Positions 54,694 through 63,321 of a stretch of 64,000 nucleotides of DNA are shown here, piece by piece. The stretch's first letter is position 1; every line of letters begins with the position of its first letter. This DNA is from Microbacterium hibisci (GTDB lineage Bacteria; Actinomycetota; Actinomycetes; Actinomycetales; Microbacteriaceae). Location of the stretch: positions 124,001 through 188,000 of the forward strand of contig NZ_JADIJC010000003.1 of assembly GCF_015278255.1 (NCBI RefSeq), written 5' to 3'. A program made the position numbers and the translations under genes. Below the pieces are notes generated by a model. It saw nothing but the letters and a program-made list of their open reading frames with translations. It searched no databases and was not told the origin of the DNA.

Positions 54694-56414
54694 GCGGATG
54701 CTCCTCGTGTCGCGGCATCCGTTCCGGATCCGGTCTCGGACGGCGCGTCGCCGCGCGGCAGGTCGACGGCTGCGGCGAGCCCGAGGTCGTCGAGCGCCGC
54801 GTCGTCGCCGGGATCGACCGGGATGGGAGACGCGCCCTCCAGCGCCACCGCCTGGCGCGGGAGCGTGAGCACGAAGTGGGTGCCGCGGCCGAAGCCCGAC
54901 CAGACCGCGAGCTCGCCGCCGTGGAGCTTCGCGTCGCCCATCGCGATGGACAGCCCCAGGCCCGTGCCGCCGATCGTGCGCTTGCGGGAGGGGTCGGCAC
55001 GCCAGAACCGGTCGAAGACGTGCTCGACATCGTCGGGCTTCATGCCCAGGCCGTAGTCGCGCACGCCGATCGCCACCGCCTGCTGGTTGCTGTCGACGGT
55101 GACGACGATGGGGCGGCCTTCACCGTGCTCGATCGCGTTGCCGAGCAGGTTGCGGACGATCCGTCGCACGCGGCGCGGATCCATGTCGACCGGCGAGTAG
55201 CCGCCGGGTGCGACCAGGCGGACGTCGGTGCCGTGCTGCTCGGCCAGCTGCTGCATCGAGCCGATCACATCCTCTGCCAGGTGGGCGAGGCTGGTCGGCT
55301 CCAGTTCGAGCTGGACCGATCCGGCGTCGTACCGGCTGATCTCGAGCAGGTCGGTGAGCAGCGTCTCGAACCGCTGCACCTGCGCGTTCAGCAGCTCGGC
55401 GGCGCGCGCGGTCGCCGGGTCGAACTCGTCGCGCCGGTCGTTGATCATGTCGGCCGCCAACCGGATCGTCGTCATCGGCGTGCGCAGCTCGTGCGACACG
55501 TCCGACACGAACCGCTGCTGGACCAGCGACAGGTCGGCGAGCTCCTTGATCTGCGACTCGATGCTGTCGGCCATCGCGTTGAACGAGCGGCCCAGGGTCG
55601 CCAGCTCGTCTTCGCCGCGCACTTCGAGCCGGACGTCGAGGCGCCCCGCAGCGAGCTTCGCACTCGTCTCGGCCGCCTCGCTGATGGGCGTCGTCACCGA
55701 GCGCAGCACGAACCACGCGATGCCGCTGATGAGCAGCACCAGGCCGATGCCGACGACCCACAGCGTGCGCTGCACGAAGGTGAGCGTCTCGGGCGCGTTC
55801 GCGAGGTCGTACGCGAGATAGAGCTCGTACGAGGCGACGCCCTGGATGCTGAGCTGCTGCCCGACCATGATCCCCGGCGCCCCGGCAGGGCCGTCGGGGA
55901 GCTCCACCGGCTGCCAGATCTGCTGATCGGGGTTCGCGCGGACCAGGGCGCGCATCGGCGTCGTGAGCAGATCCGGCATGACCTCTTCCGCGGTGCTGCG
56001 GTCCTGCGGCGCATTCGGGACCGGCGGGCCGATGCGGTACGCCGCCATCATGCGGGCCGACGACTGATCGCGCAGCGCGGTGAACGCGAGGGTCATCACG
56101 TTCTCCATGCGCACGGCCTCGCTCTGCACCGCGGCATCGAGCGTGCGCTGCGCGGCGGCCCGCGCCTGCTCGGCGTCGATCAGCACTTGGTCGCGGCGCG
56201 AGTCGAAGAGGTCGTTCTGGATCGCGAGCGCCATCCACACGCACGCGACGACGACCGCGAGCGCGGTGAGGCCGATGGTCACGAGGATGGTCCGGAACCG
56301 CAGCGAGCTGCGCCACAGCGCGGCGATGCTGCGGGGCCACGCGCGCCAGAGGCTCCAGCGAGCCGGAGGCGCGGTCGTCACCGTTCCCGTGACGCCCGTG
56401 GTCGGCGCGGTCAC
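54690..56414 (-). CDS. mtrB: Sensor histidine kinase MtrB
   Basis: The 574-residue protein has TM1 at ~residues 42-65 (ILVTIGLTALAVVVACVWMAL), an extracytoplasmic sensor domain, and TM2 near 220 (LWVVGIGLVLLISGIAWFVLRSV). A HAMP domain, HisKA (LVQQRFVSDVSHELRTPMTTIRLAADMI) and HATPase (NLLGNAIEHGEG; DYGLGM; RTIGGTGLGLSIAMG) follow. Acts with MtrA to control cell-wall hydrolases and cell-cycle genes. Start at 56414, 7 bases after mtrA. Confidence 0.97.
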   Translation of the reverse strand: MTAPTTGVTGTVTTAPPARWSLWRAWPRSIAALWRSSLRFRTILVTIGLTALAVVVACVWMALAIQNDLFDSRRDQVLIDAEQARAAAQRTLDAAVQSEAVRMENVMTLAFTALRDQSSARMMAAYRIGPPVPNAPQDRSTAEEVMPDLLTTPMRALVRANPDQQIWQPVELPDGPAGAPGIMVGQQLSIQGVASYELYLAYDLANAPETLTFVQRTLWVVGIGLVLLISGIAWFVLRSVTTPISEAAETSAKLAAGRLDVRLEVRGEDELATLGRSFNAMADSIESQIKELADLSLVQQRFVSDVSHELRTPMTTIRLAADMINDRRDEFDPATARAAELLNAQVQRFETLLTDLLEISRYDAGSVQLELEPTSLAHLAEDVIGSMQQLAEQHGTDVRLVAPGGYSPVDMDPRRVRRIVRNLLGNAIEHGEGRPIVVTVDSNQQAVAIGVRDYGLGMKPDDVEHVFDRFWRADPSRKRTIGGTGLGLSIAMGDAKLHGGELAVWSGFGRGTHFVLTLPRQAVALEGASPIPVDPGDDAALDDLGLAAAVDLPRGDAPSETGSGTDAATRGASA

Positions 56415-56421
56415 GGTGTCC

Positions 56422-57102
56422 TCAGACGACGGCGCCGGCGCGGTATCCGACGCCGCGCACCGTCGTCACGATCTTCGGGTTGTCGGGATCCTTCTCGACC
56501 TTCGCCCGAAGCCGCTGGACGTGCACGTTCACCAGTCGCGTATCGGCCTTGTAGTGATAGCCCCACACCTGCTCGAGCAGCATCTCGCGCGAGAACACCT
56601 GCTGAGGCTTCGAGGCGAGCGCGACGAGCAGCTCGAACTCCAGGGGCGTGAGCGCGATAGGGCCGTCGCCGCGGCGGACCTCGTGGGCGGCGACGTCGAC
56701 CGTCAGGTCGCCGATGCGCAGCGAGTCGTTGGCCGGCTGGCTCGCGGGGCGCAGCCGGGTGCGGATGCGCGCCACGAGCTCCTTGGGGTTGAACGGCTTG
56801 ACGATGTAGTCATCGGCACCCGACTCGAGACCCTTGACGACGTCGGCCGTGTCGGTGCGTGCGGTGAGCATGATGATCGGGATGCCGGACTCCGCGCGGA
56901 TGCGCGTGCAGATCTCGATCCCGTCCATCCCGGGCAGCATGAGGTCGAGCAGGATGAGGTCGGGACGCTCGGTGCGCCAGGCGTCGACGGCCTGCGCTCC
57001 ATCGGCGCAGAAGACGGTCTCGAATCCTTCCGTGCGCAGCACGATGCCGATCATCTCTGCGAGGGCGGTGTCGTCGTCGACCACCAGGATGCGTGAAGTC
57101 AT
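56422..57102 (-). CDS. mtrA: OmpR-family response regulator MtrA
   Basis: The 226-residue regulator starts at ATG 57102. Receiver domain: ILVVDDDTALAEM, phospho-acceptor Asp in LILLDLMLPGMDG, and KPF Lys. The OmpR winged helix (ALTPLEFELLVALASKPQQVFSREMLLEQVWGYHYKADTRLVNVHVQRLRAKVE) is nearly invariant in actinobacterial MtrA. First gene of mtrA-mtrB-lpqB-comF. Confidence 0.98.
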   Translation of the reverse strand: MTSRILVVDDDTALAEMIGIVLRTEGFETVFCADGAQAVDAWRTERPDLILLDLMLPGMDGIEICTRIRAESGIPIIMLTARTDTADVVKGLESGADDYIVKPFNPKELVARIRTRLRPASQPANDSLRIGDLTVDVAAHEVRRGDGPIALTPLEFELLVALASKPQQVFSREMLLEQVWGYHYKADTRLVNVHVQRLRAKVEKDPDNPKIVTTVRGVGYRAGAVV

Positions 57103-57335
57103 CGCGCGCGTTCGTTCCTTCTCTTCGGGCACAGACGGCACGCGCCGTCCCCATGCGCTTCCCACAGAGTAGTCGACACCGGCTGTGCACCGGCCGTGCC
57201 TCGCCCGAACGGGCGCCGAGAGTGCCGGCAGAGGGCGGATGCGGCATCCGTCCGATGTGGAACGATAGGGACACGCCGACAGACGACCGTGCCGCGCCGC
57301 TCGCCCCGGCGCGCGGCCGACGGAAGGGGGACACC

Positions 57336-58859
57336 GTGACCGCGTACCCGGCCTGGACGCCGGCATCCCGCCCCGGCATCATCCCGCTGCATCCGCTGTC
57401 GTTCGGCACGATCCTGGGCCGCTCCTTCTCGGCGCTGCGGCAGAACCCGCGTGTCCTCCTCGGCTTCGCGCTCGTCGTGCAGACGCTCGCGTACGTCGTC
57501 GTGCTCGCCGGCGTGCTGGGCGTGATGTGGGCGAGCTTCTCACGCCTCGACACGCTGCAGCCCGGCACCGAGGAGTACGACACGGTCATGGCCGGTTCGA
57601 TCGCCCTCACGGCAGTCGCCGGCATCGTGCTCGGCCTGGCCGCCGGAGCGCTCAGCGTCATCGTCCAGGGCATCGTGGTGGTCGAGGTCACCCACGCGGC
57701 GGTCGCGGAGAAGCTCACCCTCGGCGCGCTGTGGCGCCAGGTGAAGCCGATCGCGTGGCGGCTGATCGGCTACTCGGCGCTGCTGATCCTCGCGATCGTC
57801 GCCCTGATCGCCGTCGTCGTGCTCGCGATCATCGGCATCGCCATGGCGGCCCCCGCGGCCGCGATCGGACTGACGATCGCGGTGATCCTGGCCGCGATCC
57901 CGCTGACGTGGTGGCTGATGATCAAGCTGCTGCTCGTGCCGGCCGCGATCATCGTCGAGCACGCGACGATCCTGCAGGCCCTCTCGCGCTCCTGGGCCCT
58001 GACGCGCGGACGCTTCTGGCCGGCGCTCGGGATCATCCTGCTCATCAGCGTCATCTTCGCGGCCGTCGCGCAGGTGGTGAGCCTGCCGATGAGCTTCCTG
58101 TCGATGGGCCTCACGACGATCATCTCGCCGACCGGGGCTCCGGAGCCCTCGGCGATCATCGGCTTCATCGCGGCGGCGCTGCTCACCCAGGTGCTGACCC
58201 TGCTGCTGCAGTCGGTGGCGCTGGTGGTGCAGTCCACCGCGACCGCTCTCATCTACATCGACTGCCGCATGCGGCGCGAGGGACTCGACCTCGACCTGCT
58301 GGCCTACGTGGAGCGACGGGATGCCGGAGCGACCGCTCTCCCCGATCCGTACCGCGAGCACGTCGGCCGCGCTGTCGCGCCGCGCGGACTGCCGGGCGTG
58401 TACGGCCCGCCCGGATACCCCGCCGGCTACGCGGTCGCACAGGGCTACCCCGCCGGGTATGCGGTCGCGCCCGGGTACGGCGCGCCCGCGGCACAGCCCG
58501 GGTACGGCGCGCCCGCGGCACAGCCGGGGTACGGCGCGCCCGCGGCACAGCCCGGGTATGGCGCGCCCGCGGCACAGCCGGGTTACGGTCCTCCGCCGGG
58601 CTACCCGCCGCAGGCGGGCTACCCGCCGCAGCCCGGCTACCCGGCCGCCGGGCAGCCGGTCTTCTCGACCCAGCCTCCGTACCCGGCGGCCGCTCCTGCG
58701 GGCGCCACCCCGCCGGCTCCCCCGAGTCCGGTGCCGCCCACGTCCCCGGCATCCGCCGCACCCGCGACCGAGGCGGCGCGCGCGCCCGAGCAGCCGTCGC
58801 CGACGGCGTGGACCGCCCCCGGAGCCGACGGCACCGACCGCGAGTCGCCGTGGGCCTGA
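57336..58859 (+). CDS. Multi-span membrane protein with Pro/Tyr/Gly repeat tail (glycerophosphodiesterase membrane-domain-like)
   Basis: The 507-residue protein from GTG 57336 (GGAAGGGGG ribosome site) has six or so membrane segments in residues ~30-300, matching the membrane domain seen in GDPD-type proteins but without the catalytic domain. Examples are VLLGFALVVQTLAYVVVLAGV and LLILAIVALIAVVVLAIIGIAM. From ~residue 345 it becomes a cytoplasmic low-complexity tail of GYPAGYAVA and GYGAPAAQP repeats and Pro-rich sequence. It heads an operon running to 63152. An upstream in-frame ATG at 57255 is a less likely start. Confidence 0.85.
   Translation: MTAYPAWTPASRPGIIPLHPLSFGTILGRSFSALRQNPRVLLGFALVVQTLAYVVVLAGVLGVMWASFSRLDTLQPGTEEYDTVMAGSIALTAVAGIVLGLAAGALSVIVQGIVVVEVTHAAVAEKLTLGALWRQVKPIAWRLIGYSALLILAIVALIAVVVLAIIGIAMAAPAAAIGLTIAVILAAIPLTWWLMIKLLLVPAAIIVEHATILQALSRSWALTRGRFWPALGIILLISVIFAAVAQVVSLPMSFLSMGLTTIISPTGAPEPSAIIGFIAAALLTQVLTLLLQSVALVVQSTATALIYIDCRMRREGLDLDLLAYVERRDAGATALPDPYREHVGRAVAPRGLPGVYGPPGYPAGYAVAQGYPAGYAVAPGYGAPAAQPGYGAPAAQPGYGAPAAQPGYGAPAAQPGYGPPPGYPPQAGYPPQPGYPAAGQPVFSTQPPYPAAAPAGATPPAPPSPVPPTSPASAAPATEAARAPEQPSPTAWTAPGADGTDRESPWA
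58470..58577 (+). repeat. Four tandem 27-base repeats coding PGYGAPAAQ
   Basis: Four consecutive near-identical 27-base units (58470, 58497, 58524, 58551) differing at wobble positions, with a partial fifth. Likely to vary in copy number between strains. Confidence 0.9.
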
Positions 58860-59536
58860 CGTCCGCCGCACGGACCGTGTTCGCCCGCGCCGCCGACGCC
58901 GTCCCGCCGCTCACCCCCGACGCGGACGAGGCCCGCCGCTGGGCCGAGGACGAGCTCTCCGACCCCGCGTACGACATCGCCGAGCCGACCCCCTTCGACC
59001 GCATCGCGCGTGCCGTCGGCGACTTCATCGCGTCGCTCTTCAACCCCGACCTGTCGGGTGGGTGGGGGTCTGCCTTCGCGCTGGTGGCCGCCATCGTGGT
59101 CGCGGTCGTGATCGTCGCGGCGTTCCTGGTCTGGGGCGTGCCGCGGGTCACCCGTCGCGCCGCCGCGCGCACACCGCTCCTCTTCGGCGAAGCCGAGGGC
59201 CGATCCGCCGCAGAGCTGCGGGCGGCCGCCGAGGAGCGCGCGGGCGCGGCCGACTGGGACGCGGCCGTCGTGCTGCGCTTCCGCGCCCTCGCCCGCGGAT
59301 GCCTGGAGCGCGGCGTCGTCGATCCGCCGCCGGGCGCGACCGTGCACGCCTTCGCCCGCGCCGCAGCGCGGGCCTTCCCCTCGCTCGCCGCTCGCCTCGA
59401 AGACGCGGCGACCGCATTCGATGACGTGCGCTACCTCCGCCGGCCCGGCACCGGCGAGCTGTACCGGCTGATCGTCTCCGTGGACGACGCCGTCGCGGCG
59501 GCCCGCCCGGCCGTGCGCGAAGAGGTGCCCGCATGA
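58850..59536 (+). CDS. DUF4129-type membrane protein
   Basis: The 228-residue protein starts at GTG 58850, overlapping the previous stop by 10 bases. One central membrane segment (SAFALVAAIVVAVVIVAAFLVWGV, residues ~75-98) is followed by a C-terminal DUF4129-like domain (RSAAELRAAAEERAGAADWDAAVVLRFRALARGCLERGVVDPPPGATVHAFARAA). These proteins accompany MoxR/DUF58 operons. Molecular role unknown. Confidence 0.88.
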   Translation: MGLTSAARTVFARAADAVPPLTPDADEARRWAEDELSDPAYDIAEPTPFDRIARAVGDFIASLFNPDLSGGWGSAFALVAAIVVAVVIVAAFLVWGVPRVTRRAAARTPLLFGEAEGRSAAELRAAAEERAGAADWDAAVVLRFRALARGCLERGVVDPPPGATVHAFARAAARAFPSLAARLEDAATAFDDVRYLRRPGTGELYRLIVSVDDAVAAARPAVREEVPA

Positions 59537-60732
59537 GCGCGACGGTCGCGCCGGCTCCCGCGGACGAGACGTCGACGGATGCCCCGACCCCGCGTCGCCG
59601 CCGCGTGGCCGCATGGGTCGCGATCGGGCTGGCCCTGCTCGTGATCGGCGGCATCGGCGGCGCGGTCTCGGCTGCCAACCAGTGGGCTGAGCGGGGCGCC
59701 CTCGACCCTGCGTCGACCGGCCCTGGCGGAACCCGCGCGCTCGCGGAGATCCTGCGCGACCACGGCGTCGAGGTGGACATCGCGCGCGACCGCACCGCAG
59801 CCGCCGCCGCGCTCGCGCAAGGCTCCGCCACGCTGGTGCTCCCCGATACGCCGGCCCTCTCGGACGACGCTGTCGCAGCCCTCGCGGATGCCGCGGCCGA
59901 CGTCGTCCTCATCGAGCCGCGCTCCCGCACGCTCGGCCTCCTCCTCCCGGGCTCCGCACCGGCGGGCTTCGGGCCTGACGCGTCGGTGGCGCCCGGCTGC
60001 GATGTGGCGGACGCCGTCCGCTCGGGCCCGGTCTCGCCGGGCGGCCTGTACAGCGGCGGACCCCTCGCCGACGGGTGCTACCCCGCGGGCGAGGGCTTCG
60101 GGCTGCTGGTGCAGCCGACCGACGCCGGGCGCGTCTCGGCCGTCGACGGACGCGCGCTGTTCACCAACGAGCGGCTCGCGGACGACGGCAACGCCGCGCT
60201 GGCGGTGAACCTGATGGGGCGGCATCCGCTCGTCGTCTGGTACATGCCCGGGTTGGAAGACACCGACCTCGCCGACACCGACCCGTCGCTCGGTGAGCTG
60301 ACGCCGCCGTGGGTCAGCCCCGTGATCGTGCTGCTCCTGGTCGCGGGTGTTGCGGCCGCGATCTGGCGGGGCCGCCGGTTCGGTCCGCTCGTCACCGAGC
60401 GCCTGCCGGTGACCGTGCGCGCCTCCGAGACGACGGAGGGGCGTGCCCGCCTCTACGCGCGCGCGGGCGATCCCCTGTACGCCGCGGACCGGCTGCGGAT
60501 CGGCGCCCTCCGGCGCCTCTCCTCGCTCCTCGGCCTGGGAGCGAACGCCGCGGCGCCCGAGATCGCCGACGCCGCCGCTGCCCGCCTCGGCGCCGACCGC
60601 CGCGCGGTCCGCGGCATCCTGATCGACGACATCCCCGCGGGCGACGCCGAGCTCGTCGCTCTGAGCACACGACTGAGAGATCTCGAGGACGCCGTCCGTG
60701 CGGCCGTCCGCCCCGAAAGGAGCCCCCGATGA
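59533..60732 (+). CDS. DUF4350-domain membrane protein
   Basis: The 399-residue protein has an N-terminal membrane segment (VAAWVAIGLALLVIGGIGGAVSAA). An outward domain contains GPGGTRALAEILRDHGVEVDIARD, the DUF4350 start. A second segment near residue 260 (WVSPVIVLLLVAGVAAAIW) leads to a cytoplasmic C-terminal region. ATGA overlap before, and its stop overlaps the MoxR start. Partner of DUF4129, MoxR and DUF58 proteins. Confidence 0.9.
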   Translation: MSATVAPAPADETSTDAPTPRRRRVAAWVAIGLALLVIGGIGGAVSAANQWAERGALDPASTGPGGTRALAEILRDHGVEVDIARDRTAAAAALAQGSATLVLPDTPALSDDAVAALADAAADVVLIEPRSRTLGLLLPGSAPAGFGPDASVAPGCDVADAVRSGPVSPGGLYSGGPLADGCYPAGEGFGLLVQPTDAGRVSAVDGRALFTNERLADDGNAALAVNLMGRHPLVVWYMPGLEDTDLADTDPSLGELTPPWVSPVIVLLLVAGVAAAIWRGRRFGPLVTERLPVTVRASETTEGRARLYARAGDPLYAADRLRIGALRRLSSLLGLGANAAAPEIADAAAARLGADRRAVRGILIDDIPAGDAELVALSTRLRDLEDAVRAAVRPERSPR

Positions 60733-61754
60733 CGGATACCCCTGCGGCGCCCACCGCGGCAGCGACCGGCCCTGCGGCGACCGCTGCGCCCGCCTCGCTC
60801 GATGACGCCGCGCTGCGCGACGCCATGAACCGCGTGCGGGTCGAGGTCGGCAAGGCAGTCGTCGGCCAGGACGGCACGGTGACGGGCCTGCTCATCGCCC
60901 TCCTCGCCGGCGGTCACGTGCTGCTCGAAGGTGTGCCCGGCGTCGCCAAGACGCTGCTCGTGCGCGCGTTCTCGACCGCGCTCGGTCTCGACACCAAGCG
61001 GATCCAGTTCACGCCCGACCTCATGCCGGGCGATGTGTCGGGCTCGCTCGTCTACGACGCGAAGGCGGGCGAGTTCGAGTTCCGCGAGGGGCCGGTCTTC
61101 ACGAACGTCGTGCTCGCCGACGAGATCAACCGGACGCCCCCGAAGACCCAGGCGGCCCTCCTCGAGGCGATGGAGGAGCGCCAGGTCTCGACCGACGGCG
61201 TGACGAGGCGGCTTCCCGAGCCCTTCCTCGTCGCCGCCACGCAGAACCCCATCGAGCACGAGGGGACCTACACGCTGCCCGAGGCGCAGCTCGACCGGTT
61301 CCTGCTCAAGCTCCTCGTCGACGTGCCGGCACGGGATGCCGAGCTCGCGGTGCTGCGCCGGCACGCGAGCGGGTTCGACCCGCGTGATCTCGCCGCCGCG
61401 GGACTGAGGCGGGCTGCGACCGCCGACGAGATCCGCGCGGCGCAGCGGGCCGCGGCATCCGTCACCGTCTCGGACGACGTGCTCGGCTACGTCGTCGATC
61501 TCGCGCAGGCCACCCGCCGCAGCCCCTCGGTGCAGCTGGGGGTGAGCCCGCGCGCGGCCACCGCGCTGCTGGCGGCATCGAAGGCGTGGGCGTGGCTCGG
61601 CGGATACCCCGCGATCACCCCCGACCACGTGCAGACGATGCTGGTGCCGACGTGGCGGCACCGCATCCGGCTGCGCCCCGACGCCGAGCTCGAGGGCGTG
61701 TCGGTCGACGCCGTGCTCGGCTCGGTGATCCAGCAGACCCGCGTCCCGATCTGA
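60729..61754 (+). CDS. MoxR-family AAA+ ATPase
   Basis: The 341-residue ATPase has Walker A LEGVPGVAKTLLVRAFS, Walker B VVLADEINRTPPKTQAALLEAMEE, and sensor 1 VAATQNPIEHEGTYTLPEAQLDRFLL. MoxR proteins act as chaperones with von Willebrand/DUF58 partners to assemble protein or metal centres. The N-terminal ~30 residues are Ala/Thr/Pro-rich and probably disordered. Followed 96 bases later by DUF58. Confidence 0.95.
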   Translation: MTDTPAAPTAAATGPAATAAPASLDDAALRDAMNRVRVEVGKAVVGQDGTVTGLLIALLAGGHVLLEGVPGVAKTLLVRAFSTALGLDTKRIQFTPDLMPGDVSGSLVYDAKAGEFEFREGPVFTNVVLADEINRTPPKTQAALLEAMEERQVSTDGVTRRLPEPFLVAATQNPIEHEGTYTLPEAQLDRFLLKLLVDVPARDAELAVLRRHASGFDPRDLAAAGLRRAATADEIRAAQRAAASVTVSDDVLGYVVDLAQATRRSPSVQLGVSPRAATALLAASKAWAWLGGYPAITPDHVQTMLVPTWRHRIRLRPDAELEGVSVDAVLGSVIQQTRVPI

Positions 61755-61850
61755 CGCCAGCCGGATCGATGCGACCCCTGACGCCCGTTGGTGCGGTACG
61801 GGTCAGCATCGAGCAGTGAGGAACGAGCGAATCGAGATCCCGAGGAGAAC

Positions 61851-63152
61851 ATGTACCTGACCGGTCGCGCGCCGCTGCTCGTCGCCCTCGGGGCGGTGCC
61901 CGTCGTGCTGCTCTCGCTCGCCGGCGTCGACGCGTGGCTGGCGGCCGCCGGGTGGGTCGTCCTGTGCCTCGTCCTCGTGCTCGCCGATGCGGCGGCGGCT
62001 CCCGATCCGCGGCGGATCACCGTGATGCGACGGATGCCGCGCCGCGTGCTGCTCGGCCAGCCGGTGCGCGCCGAGATCGTGCTGCGCAACACCGGCGACC
62101 GCGCCGTGCGCGGCCGGCTGCGGGACGCATGGCAGCCCACCGCCGGTGCGCCGGCCGACCGGGTCGCGATCGACATCCCGCCCGGCGAAGCGCGTCCGAT
62201 CGTCATCCCGCTCCTCCCCCGCCGGCGCGGCGAACTGCGCTCGCGCTTCGTGGTGGTCCGCTCCGACGGGCCGCTCCGCCTCGCCGGCCGCCAGGCGCGG
62301 ATCGACGAACCCGGCGCGATCCGGGTGCTGCCTCCGTTCACCGCGCGACGGCACCTGCCCTCGCGGCTCGCGCGACTGCGGGAGCTCGACGGCAACACGA
62401 GCGTGCAGGTGCGCGGCCAGGGCACCGAGTTCGACAGCCTCCGCGAGTACGTGCGCGGCGACGACGTGCGCTCCATCGACTGGCGGGCGACGGCGCGCGC
62501 CGGCACCACGATGCTGCGCACCTGGCGCCCCGAGCGCGACCGCCACGTCGTGATCGTGATCGACACCGGTCGCACCGCGGCGGCACGCGTGGGCGACGGC
62601 GTCCGGATGGATGCCGCGATGGAGGCCGCGCTGCTCCTCGCCGCCCTGGCGGCCCGCGCCGGCGACCACGTGCATCTGCTGATGTTCGACCGCGCCATCC
62701 GCGCCCGCGTCACCCGCGTCGACGGGCCCTCCCTGCTGCCCGCGCTCGTCGACGCCATGGCTCCGGTCGAACCGCAGCTCATCGACACCGACTGGGACGC
62801 CGCGTTCGCGCAGGTGCGCACGCTCACCTCCCGCCCGTCGCTCGTCGTGCTGCTCACCGCGCAGGACGCGGCCGAGGCGGCCCGCGGCTTCCTCGGATCG
62901 CTCCCCGCGCTCGCGCGCGGCGCGCACGTGCTGGTCGGCACGGTGACGGACGAACCGCCGTCGCCACCCGAGCGCCCGGACGCCGTCGACGTTTACCGCG
63001 CCGCCGCTGTCGAGCGCACCGCACAGGACGCCGCGGTCGTCGCCGCAGCGATCGGGCGCGCCGGCGGCGAGGCGATCACCGCGGGTCCGGAGGATCTGCC
63101 GCCTCGCATCGCCGACCGCTATCTCGCGCTCAAGGCCGCCGGACGTCTCTGA
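61851..63152 (+). CDS. DUF58-domain protein
   Basis: The 433-residue protein from ATG 61851 (GAGGAGAAC before it) has two N-terminal membrane segments (LLVALGAVPVVLLSLAGVDAWLAAAGWVVLCLVLVLADA). A DUF58 region follows, with the diagnostic GQGTEFDSLREYVRGDDVRSIDWRATARAG. A von Willebrand A-like domain has VVIVIDTGRTAA. Usual partner of the MoxR ATPase. An upstream in-frame start at 61788 is less likely. Confidence 0.93.
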   Translation: MYLTGRAPLLVALGAVPVVLLSLAGVDAWLAAAGWVVLCLVLVLADAAAAPDPRRITVMRRMPRRVLLGQPVRAEIVLRNTGDRAVRGRLRDAWQPTAGAPADRVAIDIPPGEARPIVIPLLPRRRGELRSRFVVVRSDGPLRLAGRQARIDEPGAIRVLPPFTARRHLPSRLARLRELDGNTSVQVRGQGTEFDSLREYVRGDDVRSIDWRATARAGTTMLRTWRPERDRHVVIVIDTGRTAAARVGDGVRMDAAMEAALLLAALAARAGDHVHLLMFDRAIRARVTRVDGPSLLPALVDAMAPVEPQLIDTDWDAAFAQVRTLTSRPSLVVLLTAQDAAEAARGFLGSLPALARGAHVLVGTVTDEPPSPPERPDAVDVYRAAAVERTAQDAAVVAAAIGRAGGEAITAGPEDLPPRIADRYLALKAAGRL

Positions 63153-63321
63153 TCCGCACCGGCGGCGGCCGCGGCATCCGGAACCGCAACGGTCGGCGAC
63201 GAACACCTGAACACGCGGGGAAAACCTGTGCCGTCGGGTGCGCAAGTCGGACACTCCGCACGCGCTTCCTGGGAAGTCGCTGAAGATACCGCTAGCCTCG
63301 CGACGAGGAAAGGAGTCCGCC

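Noticed and set aside
52948..56651. Two long plus-strand frames of ~700 and ~590 codons
   Set aside because: Antisense of lpqB and mtrB, typical shadow frames in high-GC DNA.
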